Shown piece after piece: positions 17,522 through 30,900 of a DNA stretch of 64,000 nucleotides. The notes under the pieces were generated by a model. The model ran no database searches. It had not been told where the DNA came from and saw only the letters and a program-made list of their open reading frames with translations. The stretch's first letter is position 1, and each line of letters begins with the position of its first letter. Origin of the DNA: Bacteroidales bacterium UBA1181 (GTDB lineage: Bacteria > Bacteroidota > Bacteroidia > Bacteroidales > Paludibacteraceae). A program made the translations under genes and the position numbers. The stretch covers positions 11,591-75,590 of the forward strand of contig DBYR01000005.1 of NCBI GenBank assembly GCA_002310215.1, given 5' to 3'.

Positions 17522-18883
17522 TCATTTCATGACAATTTCGATACGTCTATTCTTCTGACGGTTCGCCTCGCTCGTATTAGGCACAAGTGGATCGGAAGAG
17601 CCCTTGCTTCTCGCCATCACGCGGTTGATTGGGCATCCCGCTTTGATCAGCAACTTACGCATCGCCTCCGCGCGTTGCATACCCAGTTCGATATTCTTAG
17701 ACTCCTTACCCAAGTTGCATGTATGGCCCCAGATGAGGATCTTACGTCCCGGCGTGTTTTTGATATAGTTTGTCAGGTCATTAATGTAAGCCTCGATTTC
17801 CTCATTCATCTGGACAACCGCTTCGCCTAATTTGAATTCCACCTGCACGTTATTATTCAACCATTTGACAACCTCTTTGACGTTGGCGAGTTCACGTGCT
17901 TTGCGCTCCTCCTCCTGCTGAGCCAGCTGGCGGGCGATGCGTAGCACCTCTTCGACTTCCGCCGTCTCGGATCTTCTGATTTCCGCCTCGATATTCTCCG
18001 TATCCTCGTCCTCCATGGCAAGTTCATGCTGCATTTCAGGCAATGGGAAGATACGAGGCATACCGAACGAGATGCCCACTTTCACACCTGCCGCCATTAG
18101 GTGGGCCTTATCCGTCAAATTAGAGGAGAGCACGCCAGGGTAGGAGTTCCCGTCGAATAGGGAGGATGTATGGTCTTTGGACAGGTCCGTGAAGCCATAA
18201 CTGAAATAAAGGCCCATGTAGAGGCTCATATCCCCATGCTTAAAGGAGCGGAGGAATCCGGCGTCGGCGAAGACACCTCCTCCGAATTTACGCAGGGAAG
18301 CCTCGCCCTCGTAGGCATCCTCTTTGAAGAATCCGTGCTGGGGCAGGTTCTCGTACTCGATATTCGTGAGTTGTTTGAAGTAGCCTTTGGTCTCCATTTC
18401 GCCATCCAGAATGCGGTATTGGTTGGATATTGGCATGAAAAATTTCAAGCCTCCGCTTCCTAAAAAGCTCCACAAGGTACTGATTGGTTGCTGGTAATAG
18501 ATAGCCACGGGGAGTTCAAGGTTGACCACATGTTGCTTCTCCCTCCAATCGCTGAAGATGACCCTATATTCGTATGGTTCTCCATTCTGTGCATCAACAG
18601 CGGCGCGTGATATGCGGTAATCCTCGTAGAAGGAACGGGCGTTGTACCAGCTAACACCCAACCCGAGGCCTGCGCTCCAATGTTCACCAAGGACACGGCG
18701 ATAGGCAGCCCTCACCTCCATACCTGTGCCTGGCGTGAAGTTACCCTCCTTCGGAGAGAACTGGACGGAGTGCAATCCGCCTCCCACGGTCAAATCCAAG
18801 TAATGATCGTAAGTCTGAGCATGCGACACAAGTGAAGGTAACGTGAGCAAGCCTAATAATATCAAACCCTTTCTCATTCTCAT
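17522..18883 (-). CDS. OmpA-family outer-membrane protein
   Basis: 453 residues with a signal peptide (about 1-23). Residues about 24-265 alternate as in an outer-membrane beta-barrel. A charged helical stretch rich in Glu/Arg (about 285-335) leads to an OmpA-like C-terminal domain (about 345-453) that normally binds peptidoglycan: ILIWGHTCNLG, QRAEAMRKLL, and the closing NRQKNRRIEIVMK. The Asp that usually follows GHT and contacts diaminopimelate is Cys here. The gene starts 49 bp after the giant repeat protein on the same strand, so the two are likely co-transcribed and may work together at the surface. Confidence 0.88.
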   Translation of the reverse strand: MRMRKGLILLGLLTLPSLVSHAQTYDHYLDLTVGGGLHSVQFSPKEGNFTPGTGMEVRAAYRRVLGEHWSAGLGLGVSWYNARSFYEDYRISRAAVDAQNGEPYEYRVIFSDWREKQHVVNLELPVAIYYQQPISTLWSFLGSGGLKFFMPISNQYRILDGEMETKGYFKQLTNIEYENLPQHGFFKEDAYEGEASLRKFGGGVFADAGFLRSFKHGDMSLYMGLYFSYGFTDLSKDHTSSLFDGNSYPGVLSSNLTDKAHLMAAGVKVGISFGMPRIFPLPEMQHELAMEDEDTENIEAEIRRSETAEVEEVLRIARQLAQQEEERKARELANVKEVVKWLNNNVQVEFKLGEAVVQMNEEIEAYINDLTNYIKNTPGRKILIWGHTCNLGKESKNIELGMQRAEAMRKLLIKAGCPINRVMARSKGSSDPLVPNTSEANRQKNRRIEIVMK

Positions 18884-18932
18884 ATATCAATGTCTTTACA
18901 TTCAAATAATTACGGGGAGAAAAGACTCTCCC

Positions 18933-21900
18933 TTATTTCCTAATCTCCTTCACGGTCAATCCATCCACTTCGACGATGTATGCGCCGGAAGGGAGTTCTC
19001 GGAAGGACACCTGAGTCTTACGGCCCACAAACGTAGTATTGTGGACGATGACACCGGAGGCGTTTGTCACAGTGAGTTTATGAACCGAACCATTGTCCAC
19101 GCTCAGTTCGACTGTCGCGTTGTCGGAGGTTGGATTAGGGTATACGGAAAGTATGGTGTTTGTACCATTGTCGAACCACTTCTTGCAAGTACGCAATTGG
19201 CGGCCGTCCGTCGTGACAGTCTCCAAGTAATAGCTGCCGCTCAAGCCCTTCTTCTCGCAGTAGTAAGGGAGTGTGGCGCCACCGACCCTCACATCGTTGT
19301 GAAACCATTGATACTCACGGAATATATTCTCCGTATTGATGACGGAGACCACATCCTGCCAGATGTCCGTAATGTAGTCGCTGGAGAGGTTGACCCTCAG
19401 GTCCACATCGAAGAACGGAGTGACTGAGTTGATGGCATTCTTGAATTGGATGCTTGCCTTGTATGTGCCGGCAGGGCAGTCCGGTATGACGACCTTCACC
19501 TCGTTATCCGCATTGATTTTTGTGAAATCAACGTCGGCGAAGCCTGCCTGTAACGCCTCTTCGCTAAAGATGATCCTGTATTCGGAAGGAGCTTCGGAGT
19601 TGAGTAACGAATAGCGTATCACATCCTCCGTGTTAGGGCAATAGCCGAATGAAGGGATTATCAGTGTGTCGACCATCATCTCGTCCACATCCTTCGCGAA
19701 GAGCGTTGAGGCTATCGTGTCAGAAGAGATGGTGAAGCTGATTATGCTGGAAGTGTCGCCGTCGCCCCACTTCACGAAATGGAAGCCCTCATTAGGGATC
19801 GCTTGCAGGCTAACGACTGTGCCATAAGGATAATCACCCTCGCCTGTCACTTTACCCACGTTGCCGTTGATCTTTGCGATGACGGTGAAAATCTTCGGTG
19901 TATAGATTGCCGTGATTGTCGTGTCATGGGAAGGCATGGAAAGAGGGAACTCCGCATCCCACGCCACGAAGTCATGCCCGATCTTGGTAGGGTTTAACGA
20001 ATCGAGGCTTTTGCGCAGAATCATATCCTTGAAGTGATGAGGGAGAACGGCCAACGTGTCATCGCCATTCACCACATTGACGTAGTAAACGTTTGGAGAG
20101 AAGCTTGCCGTGAATGAGGTGTCGCTTGTCACCACCACTGAACGAGGGTTAGAACGGCCTCCGTCTGTCCATGAGGTGAAGCGGAATCCCTCATTTGGGA
20201 CTGCGGCGAAGGTGATCGTATCGCCATACGGGATGGAATCACCGAGGGTGTAGTCGATCGTACCGTTTGCGGAAGCGGTCACTACCACATGGTATCTCTT
20301 CTTCTCCCATTGTGCCTCCAGTGTCAAATCGGACGCACCCACCTCGATAGGAAGGGTAGGATACCATCCGATGAAATCATGGCCTTCCTTCTCCGGAATT
20401 ATATTCACGAGAGAATCGGTAATGATGTCGCCATAAGTGACATTGATTTTCAGGAGTGTGTCACCGTCGAGCAATGCGGCGAATACATACGTGTTCGGCA
20501 TGAAGATAGGCGTTAGTGAAGTGTCGCTTACGACCACTATCTGTCGAGGATTCAGGGTGTCGCCGTCCGCCCATGAGAGGAAGTGGTATCCCTCGTTAGG
20601 CTCAACCGCCAAAGTGATCGTATCGCCATAGGTTACTGGGTTTTGGAAGTCTGCGATGACTTTACCATTCTCAAAGAGTGTGTCGAGGGTCAGTTCAATC
20701 GTCTTCTTCGTCCACTGTGCTTCGATGGTCATGTCGCCCGCCTCCATCACAATAGGGAGGTTAGGCAACCAACCCGTGAAGTCGTAGCCAGTCCTTTCCA
20801 ACGATACCTCTACCGAAGAGGATTGTACAGTATCTCCGTAATGGACAGGTAATGTCAGCACAATCGTATCCTCACTCATGGCAATTAGATGGTATAGATT
20901 AGGCTCGAAGATAGGCGTCAATGATGTGTCGCTCGTCACCACTACCTCGCGAGGATTGGTCGTCACGCTATCATTCCAAGCGACGAAATGGTAGCCTTCG
21001 GCTGGTTCGGCCGTCAGTGTGATTTTATCGCCATACGTGACAGGGTTCGTGAAATCCGTTATGATAGAGCCGTTCTCAAACAATGTATCGAAAGTGAGTT
21101 CGATGGTCTTCCGTTGGAACTGTGCCTCGATTGTCAGATCTGTGGCACCCATCACAATCGGGAGGGCAGGTTGCCAACCTACGAAGTCATAGCCTACCGA
21201 CGAAGGCTCAACATCCAGCATCGCCTCTACGATGGTGTCGCCATAGGAGATGGAGAAGCGTTTCAGCGTGTCTCCTTCGCTAAGAACTGAAACAACATAT
21301 TGGTTCGTTTCGAAGAGTGGAGCGAATGATGTGTCGGATGCAACGACCACCTGGCGAGGATTTGCCTCTGAACCATCGTCCCATGTCATGAAATGGTAGC
21401 CTTCGGCAGGTTCGGCGGTAAGTGTAACCGTATCACCATAAGCGACTGGGTTTGTGAAGTCTGTCGACACGCCACCGCCAACCGTCAATGAATCCACAGA
21501 TACGATGTACATCCTTTTTGTCCATTGCGCCGTGACGGTCATGTTCGAATCGCCCATCACGACTGGGAGCACAGGAGACCAACCTGCGAAGAGGTGACCT
21601 TCCTTCTCTGGGGATGAGCCCATCAAATCCGTTGTCACCGTATCTCCGAAGAGAACAGGAACCGTACGAAGCGTGTCCGAATCGCTCATCACGATGACAT
21701 CGTATTGGTTCGGTTCGAAGATGGCGGCGAAGAAAGTATCGCTGTGGATAGTGCACTTGCGAGGGTTCAGCGTCGTGCCGTCCGTCCATGACACGAAGTG
21801 GTAGCCATTTATAGGCACAGCTTTCAATGAGACGGATGCACCGTATGACACAGGATTCGTGAAGTAGGTGACGAATGTACCCTTATCCGTCAACGAATCG

Positions 21901-24900
21901 ACAGAGACGATGTATGTTTTGGCCTTCCATTGGGCAACGATTGTCATGTTCGAATCGCCCATCACAACAGGTAGGGTAGGCTCCCATCCTATGAAATCAT
22001 ATCCCTCTTTCTCTATAGGCTTCAGCCACGATTCATGAATTGTTTCTTTGAATGAGATAACAAGGCTATCCACGATTGAGTCGTCACTCATCACATAGAG
22101 CATGTATTTGTTCTTCCCATACAAAGGGGAGAAGGAGGTATCGCTCGTCACCACCACTTCGCGAGGATTGATCGTGTCACCATCGTTCCATGAGATGAAA
22201 TGGTATCCGTTGAAAGGATTGGCCGTCAAGGTGACGGTGTCCTCATAGGCCACAGGGTTCGCAAAATCCGTTGTGGTATATCCTCCTGCCGACATTGAAT
22301 CGACGGTGACGATGTATGCGCTCTTTGTCCATTGTGCTACGATTGTCATGTCCGAATCGCCCGCTACGACAGGGAGTGCAGGTGCCCAGCCCGTAAAGTA
22401 ATGGCCTGCCTTGGAAAGTGCGACGTTGATTTTCGAATCGGTTATCGTTTCGCCATATACAATGGCTATCGAATCCAATGTCATACCGTCAGATACAACG
22501 GAAAGCACATGTTGGTTAGGCTCGAAGCGAGGACTGAAGGATGTGTCGCTTGTCACCACCACCCTACGTGGGTTCGTCATATCCCCGTCATTCCATGAGG
22601 TGAAGTGATAACCGACTGCGGAGAGGGCGTTCAGGACAACCGTGTCACCATAGGCGACAGGATTCGTGAAGTTAGTGTTAACCTTGCCTCCTTCCGTTAA
22701 GGAATCCACCTCCACGTTGAATAGCTTTATCTTCCATTGTGCCTCAACCGTCACGTCACCCGCACCCATCACGATAGGGAAGGCAGGCGACCAACCGTTG
22801 AAATCATATCCCTCCCTCTGAGGCGTCACGCTCAGCATAGCCTCAACAACCGTATCTCCGAACAAGACGGAGAGGGAGTCTAACGAGACACCACGGTCCA
22901 TCACAAAGATTTGGTACTGGTTTGGTTCAAAGGTGGCGGCGAAAGAGGTGTCGCCCGTCAACACGAAGGTGTACGGATTCTCAAGAATTGTATCGTTCCA
23001 TGCCACAAAGTGGTAGCCTGTATTAGGCAAGGCCTCAACTGTCACGTCGGACTGATAGAGGTAAGTGCCCGAGCCCGTCACGGAACCCCTTGCCGTGTCG
23101 GCGGATGATGCGCTTACGATAAATTCGCCAGGTCCTGGTAGGATGATCACCTCTTGCGAGTCGGATGCCGCATAGTATTGCGATTCAGGGAATCTCACGT
23201 AGTAGGTGCCTGGAGCATATAGGGAGTCTGTACGAGTCACCATCGCATACGTCGGGGTATGCTCGTCACGCATCTCCATTTCGGTCGTCAAGCCTAATAA
23301 CTGTCCGTCGTTGAGTCCAAGGATAGACTCGTTGACAGGAACGATGGTAGGAGCTTCCTGTGGAATTTTAGTAATCACCAAGAATCCTCTTGCTATGACG
23401 ATTTCATAATTATCTTCGATAGAATCGTTGGCATAGACGAATACCACCCTGTTCAGGACATGTCCTGGTTCGGTGATCTCTCCGGTCGCATGTGCGCTCA
23501 CGAGATCCCCTTCGATGAAGCCATCGCCTATGACGAATACCGTGTCGTACCTCAGCGGCGTGCCATCATATACCTTGGTGCTGTCACCTGCGGCGAGTTG
23601 CACCTGACGTTTCCTGATAGCGCCTCTTAGTTGTTCTTCCTCAATCGCATAGTTGGCGATGTCATTGCCCATTAAGGAGAAGTTAACTATAATAGTCTTG
23701 CTACTACTTACTTGCGCATTTTCGTAGTGGGCGTTCAACGAGGCAAGACGCACATCGTCATCCATTACGACACCCACCAGGGTGCTGTCCGTCTTCAAGG
23801 AGAGGACGGTATCTGTTCCGTCATACGGTTTGATAGGATTGATGTCGTATGAAGCAAGTGTAACATATTTCTTGGAGACGGAGATGGACTCTCCACCCGA
23901 AGGAATTGCGAAACCACCTTCCGATGAGGTGAATTGCGCCAATAAAGTGTGCTCACCCGCAGGGATAACATACCCTGTGTCTACAGGAAGTCCGTCGACG
24001 AAGTAGATAAGTGTGCCCTCCACCGTCTGGTTAACCTCCACCAACGGATTCTTACCGACAATGGCCATGCCATAGACGGTGTCTTTCACACTCCAGGTGA
24101 AGGAGATTGCCGGTTCAAGGATATTACCCTTCACCGTATCCGGCTTCACGGTATAATTGGCGGCGTCCTGACCAGACAACCGATAAGTGACATAAACATC
24201 CGTACCGTCACCGATCGTGTCGCTGGAGAAGTAGGACGATGATACGGAGACATTTACCACGTCCGGACTGATTACGGATTGCAATGTGCCTACAGCGGCC
24301 ACAGCATCGAGTGTTCCGTCGTAGCTCTTATCCAAGATCGTTGTGCCCACCACCGTCAGTTGGAGCGGAAGAATCGTACCTTCCGACACATCTACGGAGT
24401 CTGACAAGTAATAATTCATCGCATCCCCGCCTGTAAGGCTGTATACGGAGCGAATGGAGGATGCCTCCGTTGTGAAGGTATCATATTGGGCAACGATGGA
24501 GACTGAGACATCCTCGTTTCCAACCACGCCGGAGAGGCTTTCGAGAGATACGGTCGCGTCCGTTGTGCGGTCGTATACCTTTGCCTTCGTCACATTAGGG
24601 GTGACGGTAATCGGAGCCTTGCCGATAGTCATCTGCCAGCCTGTCAAGTCCACCTGCTCATAATTAGGATTATGGACGGAAATCTTGATGTCATAAACGC
24701 CCGCATTGATTGGAGGGAATGTGTTCCATGCTGTGGAATCCGTACCCTCTGCCTTGTAGGAGATCGTGTAATCTACATCTTGGGTGAAGTGTAGAGCGGA
24801 GTCTGTATTGAAAGTGGCAGGATGACTCATCGCGTCATACGTGACGGAGGATTGCTGGAGTGTGAAGCTGGATGCGTCGATGCCGCTTGGAAGGATAACC

Positions 24901-27900
24901 CACACCAGAGAATCATTTTCCGGCAACTTGAAGTTACGGTTGTTCACACCGGTCGCACGCGCCACATATCTGCCCGCTTCGATGGCGGAGTCACCCGTAT
25001 AGCCAGTCACTTCGATGGCGGACACATGGATGTCCATCTCCACTGTGGCGGAAACCCCATGCTTCAATCCATCGTAGACGAATGTGTCAGGAGTGTTCCA
25101 GACAAGGATGGCTTCCCTTTTGTTGATTACGCCTTTATTGTAAACCGCTGTATTGTAGGCAAGCACGTAGTTGTCCTTGTCCGGTCCTGCCAATCCGTAG
25201 GTGATGCTCACCTTTTTGTTGGTTCCTGCGGAGGCGTTGTTAAACTTGGCGGCTGTGGTGACCTCGATAGAGTCGCCAGGAGCCTTGAATGAGACCGCAT
25301 TCACCTTTACGGTAGCGGCATTACCTCCGTCAAATGTTTTTTCGAAGATGGTAGAGTCTGTGATGGATATGACCACAGGCAGGATTGAGAAGTTCACTTC
25401 ATAGTCGGTGAATAGGAAATTACCGCCATCTTGTGACTTCACGGCGATGTGGGCGACATCGCTACCAACCTTCACATTGTTGTCGCAAACGATTTTATAA
25501 TCCGACATCGGGTTCAATACGTTGCCATTCACGGTAATCGTGGCGGTCGGGCAATGCTCCATTCCGTCGTAGATGAACACGGTATCATCCCATACGATAT
25601 CAGAAGGCAAGATGTCGATAGGCATAGGTGAAACTTTCAATTGGCCATACTGCAGATCCACCTGGTAATTGTCTTTGTCGAAGACCACGTTGAACGTGTT
25701 GTCACTCTTACCCACATTGGTTTGCGAGCCAGAGAAGGTCACGGTGTAAGTGTCGCCCGGCAAAACCTGCGAGGAATCCACGATGAATGCGGTCTCGCAT
25801 GTCAATGGTGTGCCGTCGTATATCTTTTCGCATGAATCGGATCGGAAGGTGACGGCTCTCTTCCCGATGGAGAAGTAGACCGTATCCCTGTCGAAGAAGT
25901 AAATTCCTCCATTCTTTCGGGAGACGATCGCCATGGCTGAATCACCGGCATCCACATTGTTTTTATAATCAACGTAATAGTCTGAATCCGTCAGTATGTT
26001 TTCACCGACCTTCACAACCACGCCTGGTTCGTGGGCGGTTTGGTCGTATGTGAACGAAACGTTCTCGACGGTAACATCCGCATTCATAAGCATAGGCAAG
26101 ATATACCAGTTGAACGAAGCGTCGTCAGGAAGAGTATAATTCGTATTGTTCAAAGACAAAGCCCTGGCCACATAGCTACCGATCTCCGTGGCCTCGTTTC
26201 CTCTATAGGATTCTACAGCCACCACATCCGTGCCGATCGCATTCGTCACAGTAGCCTCCACACGCTTTGGTGTTCCGTCATAGGCTATTTGGGCCTCCCC
26301 GTTCCACACGAGGGTTGCCACCAAAGGAGAGATTTCCCCATACGGGTATGTCTCATGATTCACACTTAAACGATAGTTGTCTTTGTCCGCACCGATTAGC
26401 GCATAGGAGATTTCCACATCCTTGTTCGTTCCCGCATTGGCGTCGGCGAACGAGGCGGTCACTTCCACGTCCACATCGTCGCCCGATACTAAGCCGGTGA
26501 TTCCGTTCACCGTGACCGTGGCGGATGTTGTGCCATCGTATGTTTTCGAAGCGACGCTCTTGTCCGTAATGGTAACGACCGCTGGTTGGATGGAGAAGTG
26601 TGCTTCATAATCGCTGAAATCAAAGTTCCCGTGTTCTGCTTTTTTCACTGTCGCGACTGCGCTATTCTCGCCGACTGCCACGTTGTCAGCGCAGGATATC
26701 GTATAATCATGGTCGGGGTCCAACTCCAATCTGTCCACTGTGATTGTGGCGGTCGGGCAATGCGCTTGGCCGTCATAAGGGAAGGAGGCGTCGCTCCAGG
26801 TGACATTCGCATTGCTCAGTGTCACTTGCTTCGGCTTTACCGTCAGTGTGCCATACTGACGGGTTACGTTGTAGTCTCGCTCATCAATGGAGACCTGGAA
26901 GACATTGTCCACCGTGCCTACATTCGTGAGAGAATCGGTATATTCTAAGGTGAATGATTCTCCCGCCGCCATTCCGTCACCCGTCACAGATTCGATCATG
27001 TGGCATGAAAGCGCTCTTCCGTTATATACTTGTTCGCAGGAAGAAGACTTAATCGTAATGGAACGTTTAGCGATGGAGAAGAATGCGGTATCCGTTTTGA
27101 ATTGAATGCTGCTATTCTCTTTAGGCGAAATGATCACCATAGCGGAATCGCCCGCATGGATGTTGTTTTCATACTTCACGTCAAAGAAGTTCTCGTCCAG
27201 TGTGTATCCTATCGCCGAAATTGTAGCGGATGGCCGATGCTCTGTACCTTCATACATATAATTGGTCTCCGACAGGTTGATGTCATAATCGCCTGTCCAC
27301 ATAAATGGTTCGACGGTCAGTTTCCCGTAGTTGGTCGTGACCACATAGTTGGCGAGCGTCACGCCTGGGGCCGGTGCATAGCTGAACGTATTGTCCACGC
27401 TACCCATTTCCGTGATGGTGGCAAAGTTGGAATAGACAAAGGCGTCCGATCCCGCGAAACTGCCTGCGATGACGTTGACGGTAGGGTTGGATAGAGGAGT
27501 TCCATCATAGGACTTCGTGGAGTCGGATGAGGAAATCGTAATCGGACGAGGGGTCACGACTAACGATCCGTACCGTACGGTGACATTGTAATTTTCGAGG
27601 GAGGTTCCTGCTGTCGCCGTATAAGAGAAGGTGTTATCAATCGTGTCAGCACCCGTCAGGCTCGCGAAATTATTGTAAGAGAATTGTTCCTCACCCAAGA
27701 AAGAGCCTGATTCGACAGAAACAGTCGGCATGGAGAGTGCCTCCCCATCGTATGTCTTCTCGGCTGAGCCAGACACCAAAGTGATTGGACGAGGCAATAC
27801 GTTGAAACGGATGGACTTCACCTCTTCCACTAAGTAGTTTGATGAGGAAGGGGAGAACAGCAAGTCGATAGAATGCAGACCTGCCTGCAGGACTTCCGTC

Positions 27901-30900
27901 GTGTCGACCAGACCTGCCACGCTATCCCGCAAACTCCATGTACCCTCACAATCCGCGCCGTACGATAAAGCCTCAGACAACGGCGAACCGTAGTAGATAT
28001 TATCCGCATAGGCGTATGCGTTGCTTGGGGTGATTTCATGATTCACCACACTGATATTGATTTTCACTGTCACTTGGTTCGACGCTCCCTTGTCATCCGT
28101 CAGTGTCATCGTCACGCTGTGCGGGAAGGTGCCAGCTGACCGCACATTCCCTGTCGCGCCTCCAACTGCGTTAAAGTATAGCTTCCCGTCGGTATAAGTG
28201 AAATAGGAGGAAGACATGTTAGAGATAGAGGCTGTCACCTCGTCGCCATCCGGATCACTGATAACCACAGGGAGCAGGTAGTCTGCGGTCTGACGCATTC
28301 TGACGGTGATGGTCACTTCTTCAGGAGAGAGCGTAGGAGCTTGGTTCACCTTTATTGTCACTGTGATAGGCGTCACAACCGGTTCCCTCACTCCGTCGTC
28401 AACCGTTAGGTCGAAATGGGAGACTGTCTCAGTGGAAACGGGGCCGCCCACATAGTAGACGCTGTCGCCGGCCACTTCATACCAAGCGGCGTCACTGCCT
28501 GAAAGGGAGAGCGTGAGCGGATCACCATCCTCATCGCTGATGATGATAGGCAACCACGTCCGATTCCCGCTCCTATTGATGGTGACCGACGTTGGCGTTA
28601 CGGCCGGCAAATGGTTCGGCAAAACCTGTATATTGAAACGGGAGGTGTCCCTGCCTGGGATCAAGTCTGTCCCCTCATAGGATGTATTGCCCGTGAAGCC
28701 GTCCGAAACAGCATAATAGATATCAGGGACCATTCCGGCATACGAAGCATCTGCTGTGAACGTATATGAACCATCCGCGCCCATCTGAAATTCGCCACAG
28801 GTTTGTCCTTCTTTCAGAATGGTCATTGGCACGTCCAATGTTCCCATGACGCCGTTCACCATATAACCGCTCACGTTGATCTCGTCATTATCCACATCCT
28901 TGTCATTGTTCAAGAGATTGCCCGACACGCTTCTGCCCGCAGGCACGATCGTGTCGTTGGCGGAGGCGTCTGGTGCCGTGTTGAGCAGGAAGACAGACCT
29001 ATTAGCCACCATGACATTGTCGTTTTCTATTCCCTCGTACTCGTTCAGTGGGTTCAGTGGCATACCGTCCGATGCGAGATTCTTGGCATCCACCTCGAAG
29101 AAATCGCCAGGACGCATGATGAATCCGATCGGGCGCATGCTATTATGCGCCATGTGGGCGGTGGCGTAACCGGACACCCTCAAAGTGGCTTGTTTGCCAT
29201 TCTTTAGAGAGATGAAGCCCAATCCGAACTCCGCGCTGGAAGGTTGGCGGGCCACTCTACAGGTTGGGTCGTCCGAATCCAACAGTTCGACGGATGTGGT
29301 GACGAATCCGCCCGTAGGGAACCATACACCCACCGACGCACTGTCCGCATCGGAGTCCACGATTACGGAATCCTCACCATATTTCACTTTGCCCATCGCC
29401 TTGTTCACAACCTCCAGCGTGTAGGAGACGATTTCCCCGACATGTGCCACGTTGGTGTCGCAGGTGACGGATCTGATGCCCAAATCGATGTAACGTGAAT
29501 AGGCGGAGAGGTTCTGCACGCCACGGCTGGCGCCTTGGGCGAATGTCCACGTGTCAATGATGCGGTTGTTACCCCTATTGCTATTTCTGTAGAGCCACTT
29601 GTGCCCTGGAGACTTGGTGCCCTCTGTCATTGACAGCGGGTCCTCGGCTGAGGATACCGTGCCGAGACCGGTCAGCGAGGAGTCGTCCCAATAGATGGAG
29701 TCACGCTCCACTGCGGTCCACTCCGCATTCAGTTGGTTCAGCAGTAGTCCGTTTTTGTTGTTTTCCAGATCGAAGAAAGGGAAATGTATCTCGGCCGACT
29801 TCAACTTGCCGGCGAGGGAGATGTTCACGACAGGCACAGCCTTCCCGTTGCCGTCCAAACCGTCCCATTCTATCACATTCCTGCCTTTTTCGCAGTATCC
29901 TGATAATATCCTGTTCTCATAACCTGCACCGAAAATCATCTCAATAAGGAAATCGCCGGAAGCGTTCGCGTCGAAATGGATGTTAACTCCCTCAGGACCG
30001 AGCACGCCTTCCAACTGGCTCTCCTTGCCCACCAGACTGAGGTTGGAGATCAACGGGGCATCCTCTGCGTTGAGGCTCGTCAGCAACCATGTGGTCTCCA
30101 CTTTCTTGCCATATACGGCGCGGGCGGATGCTGGCAAGTCCGACGACGGGATGCAGAAGAATATCTTATGGGTCACGTCGTCCGTCGTCTTTTCTTCTCC
30201 CTCCACCATTCTCTTGCTCTCCATGTCTGGACGGCGCGGATCATAAATGGGAACCTTATTGTCGACGAAATGGCTATTCGAAAGGGAGGCGTCCACGCTC
30301 TTGTAGGAGGCGAATCCGCCATAGCAAGGTATCGCCTTGGAAGAGGAATAGTCCGCGTTGTCCGTGATCCAACCGAGCGGATCGGTCTGTATGCCCTTGT
30401 TGTTCGCGAAGAAGGTGGAGAAGTGTCCGTTTTGTCCGTTTGGCTTCACCTCATACAGGTAGCCGGTGTTCGTCAAGACATATAGGGTGGTGTACCACTC
30501 GCAGGAATAGTTGGTGTTTTGGTAGGAGGAAGGCATCATCAGGTTCAGCACGTTCGCGTAGACACGTCCCTTGATGAATGCGTCGTCCGCCTCATTGGAG
30601 ACGGACACATCAAATGCGTTGATATATGGTCGGTTAAGATTTTCCGTCCAGTTGTTTATTGTATGATTGGATGGAGTCTCTGTGTTGAAGTTCAGATTGG
30701 TGGTGGCGGCGACGAAATCGATTTCCCACACGCCTTCCTGGTCCGCACCGACAGTTATCTTGTAGGCGTCGTATCCGGCTGTCGAGCCGTTGATGTTCGG
30801 ACCCGCCAACTCTTCTGCTCGGTTGGCGATCAAACCGCCCCTGCGGATGTCCGTGACGCTCCCCTTGGTCCCGTCGGGAGCACGCCAGTCGATGCGTCCG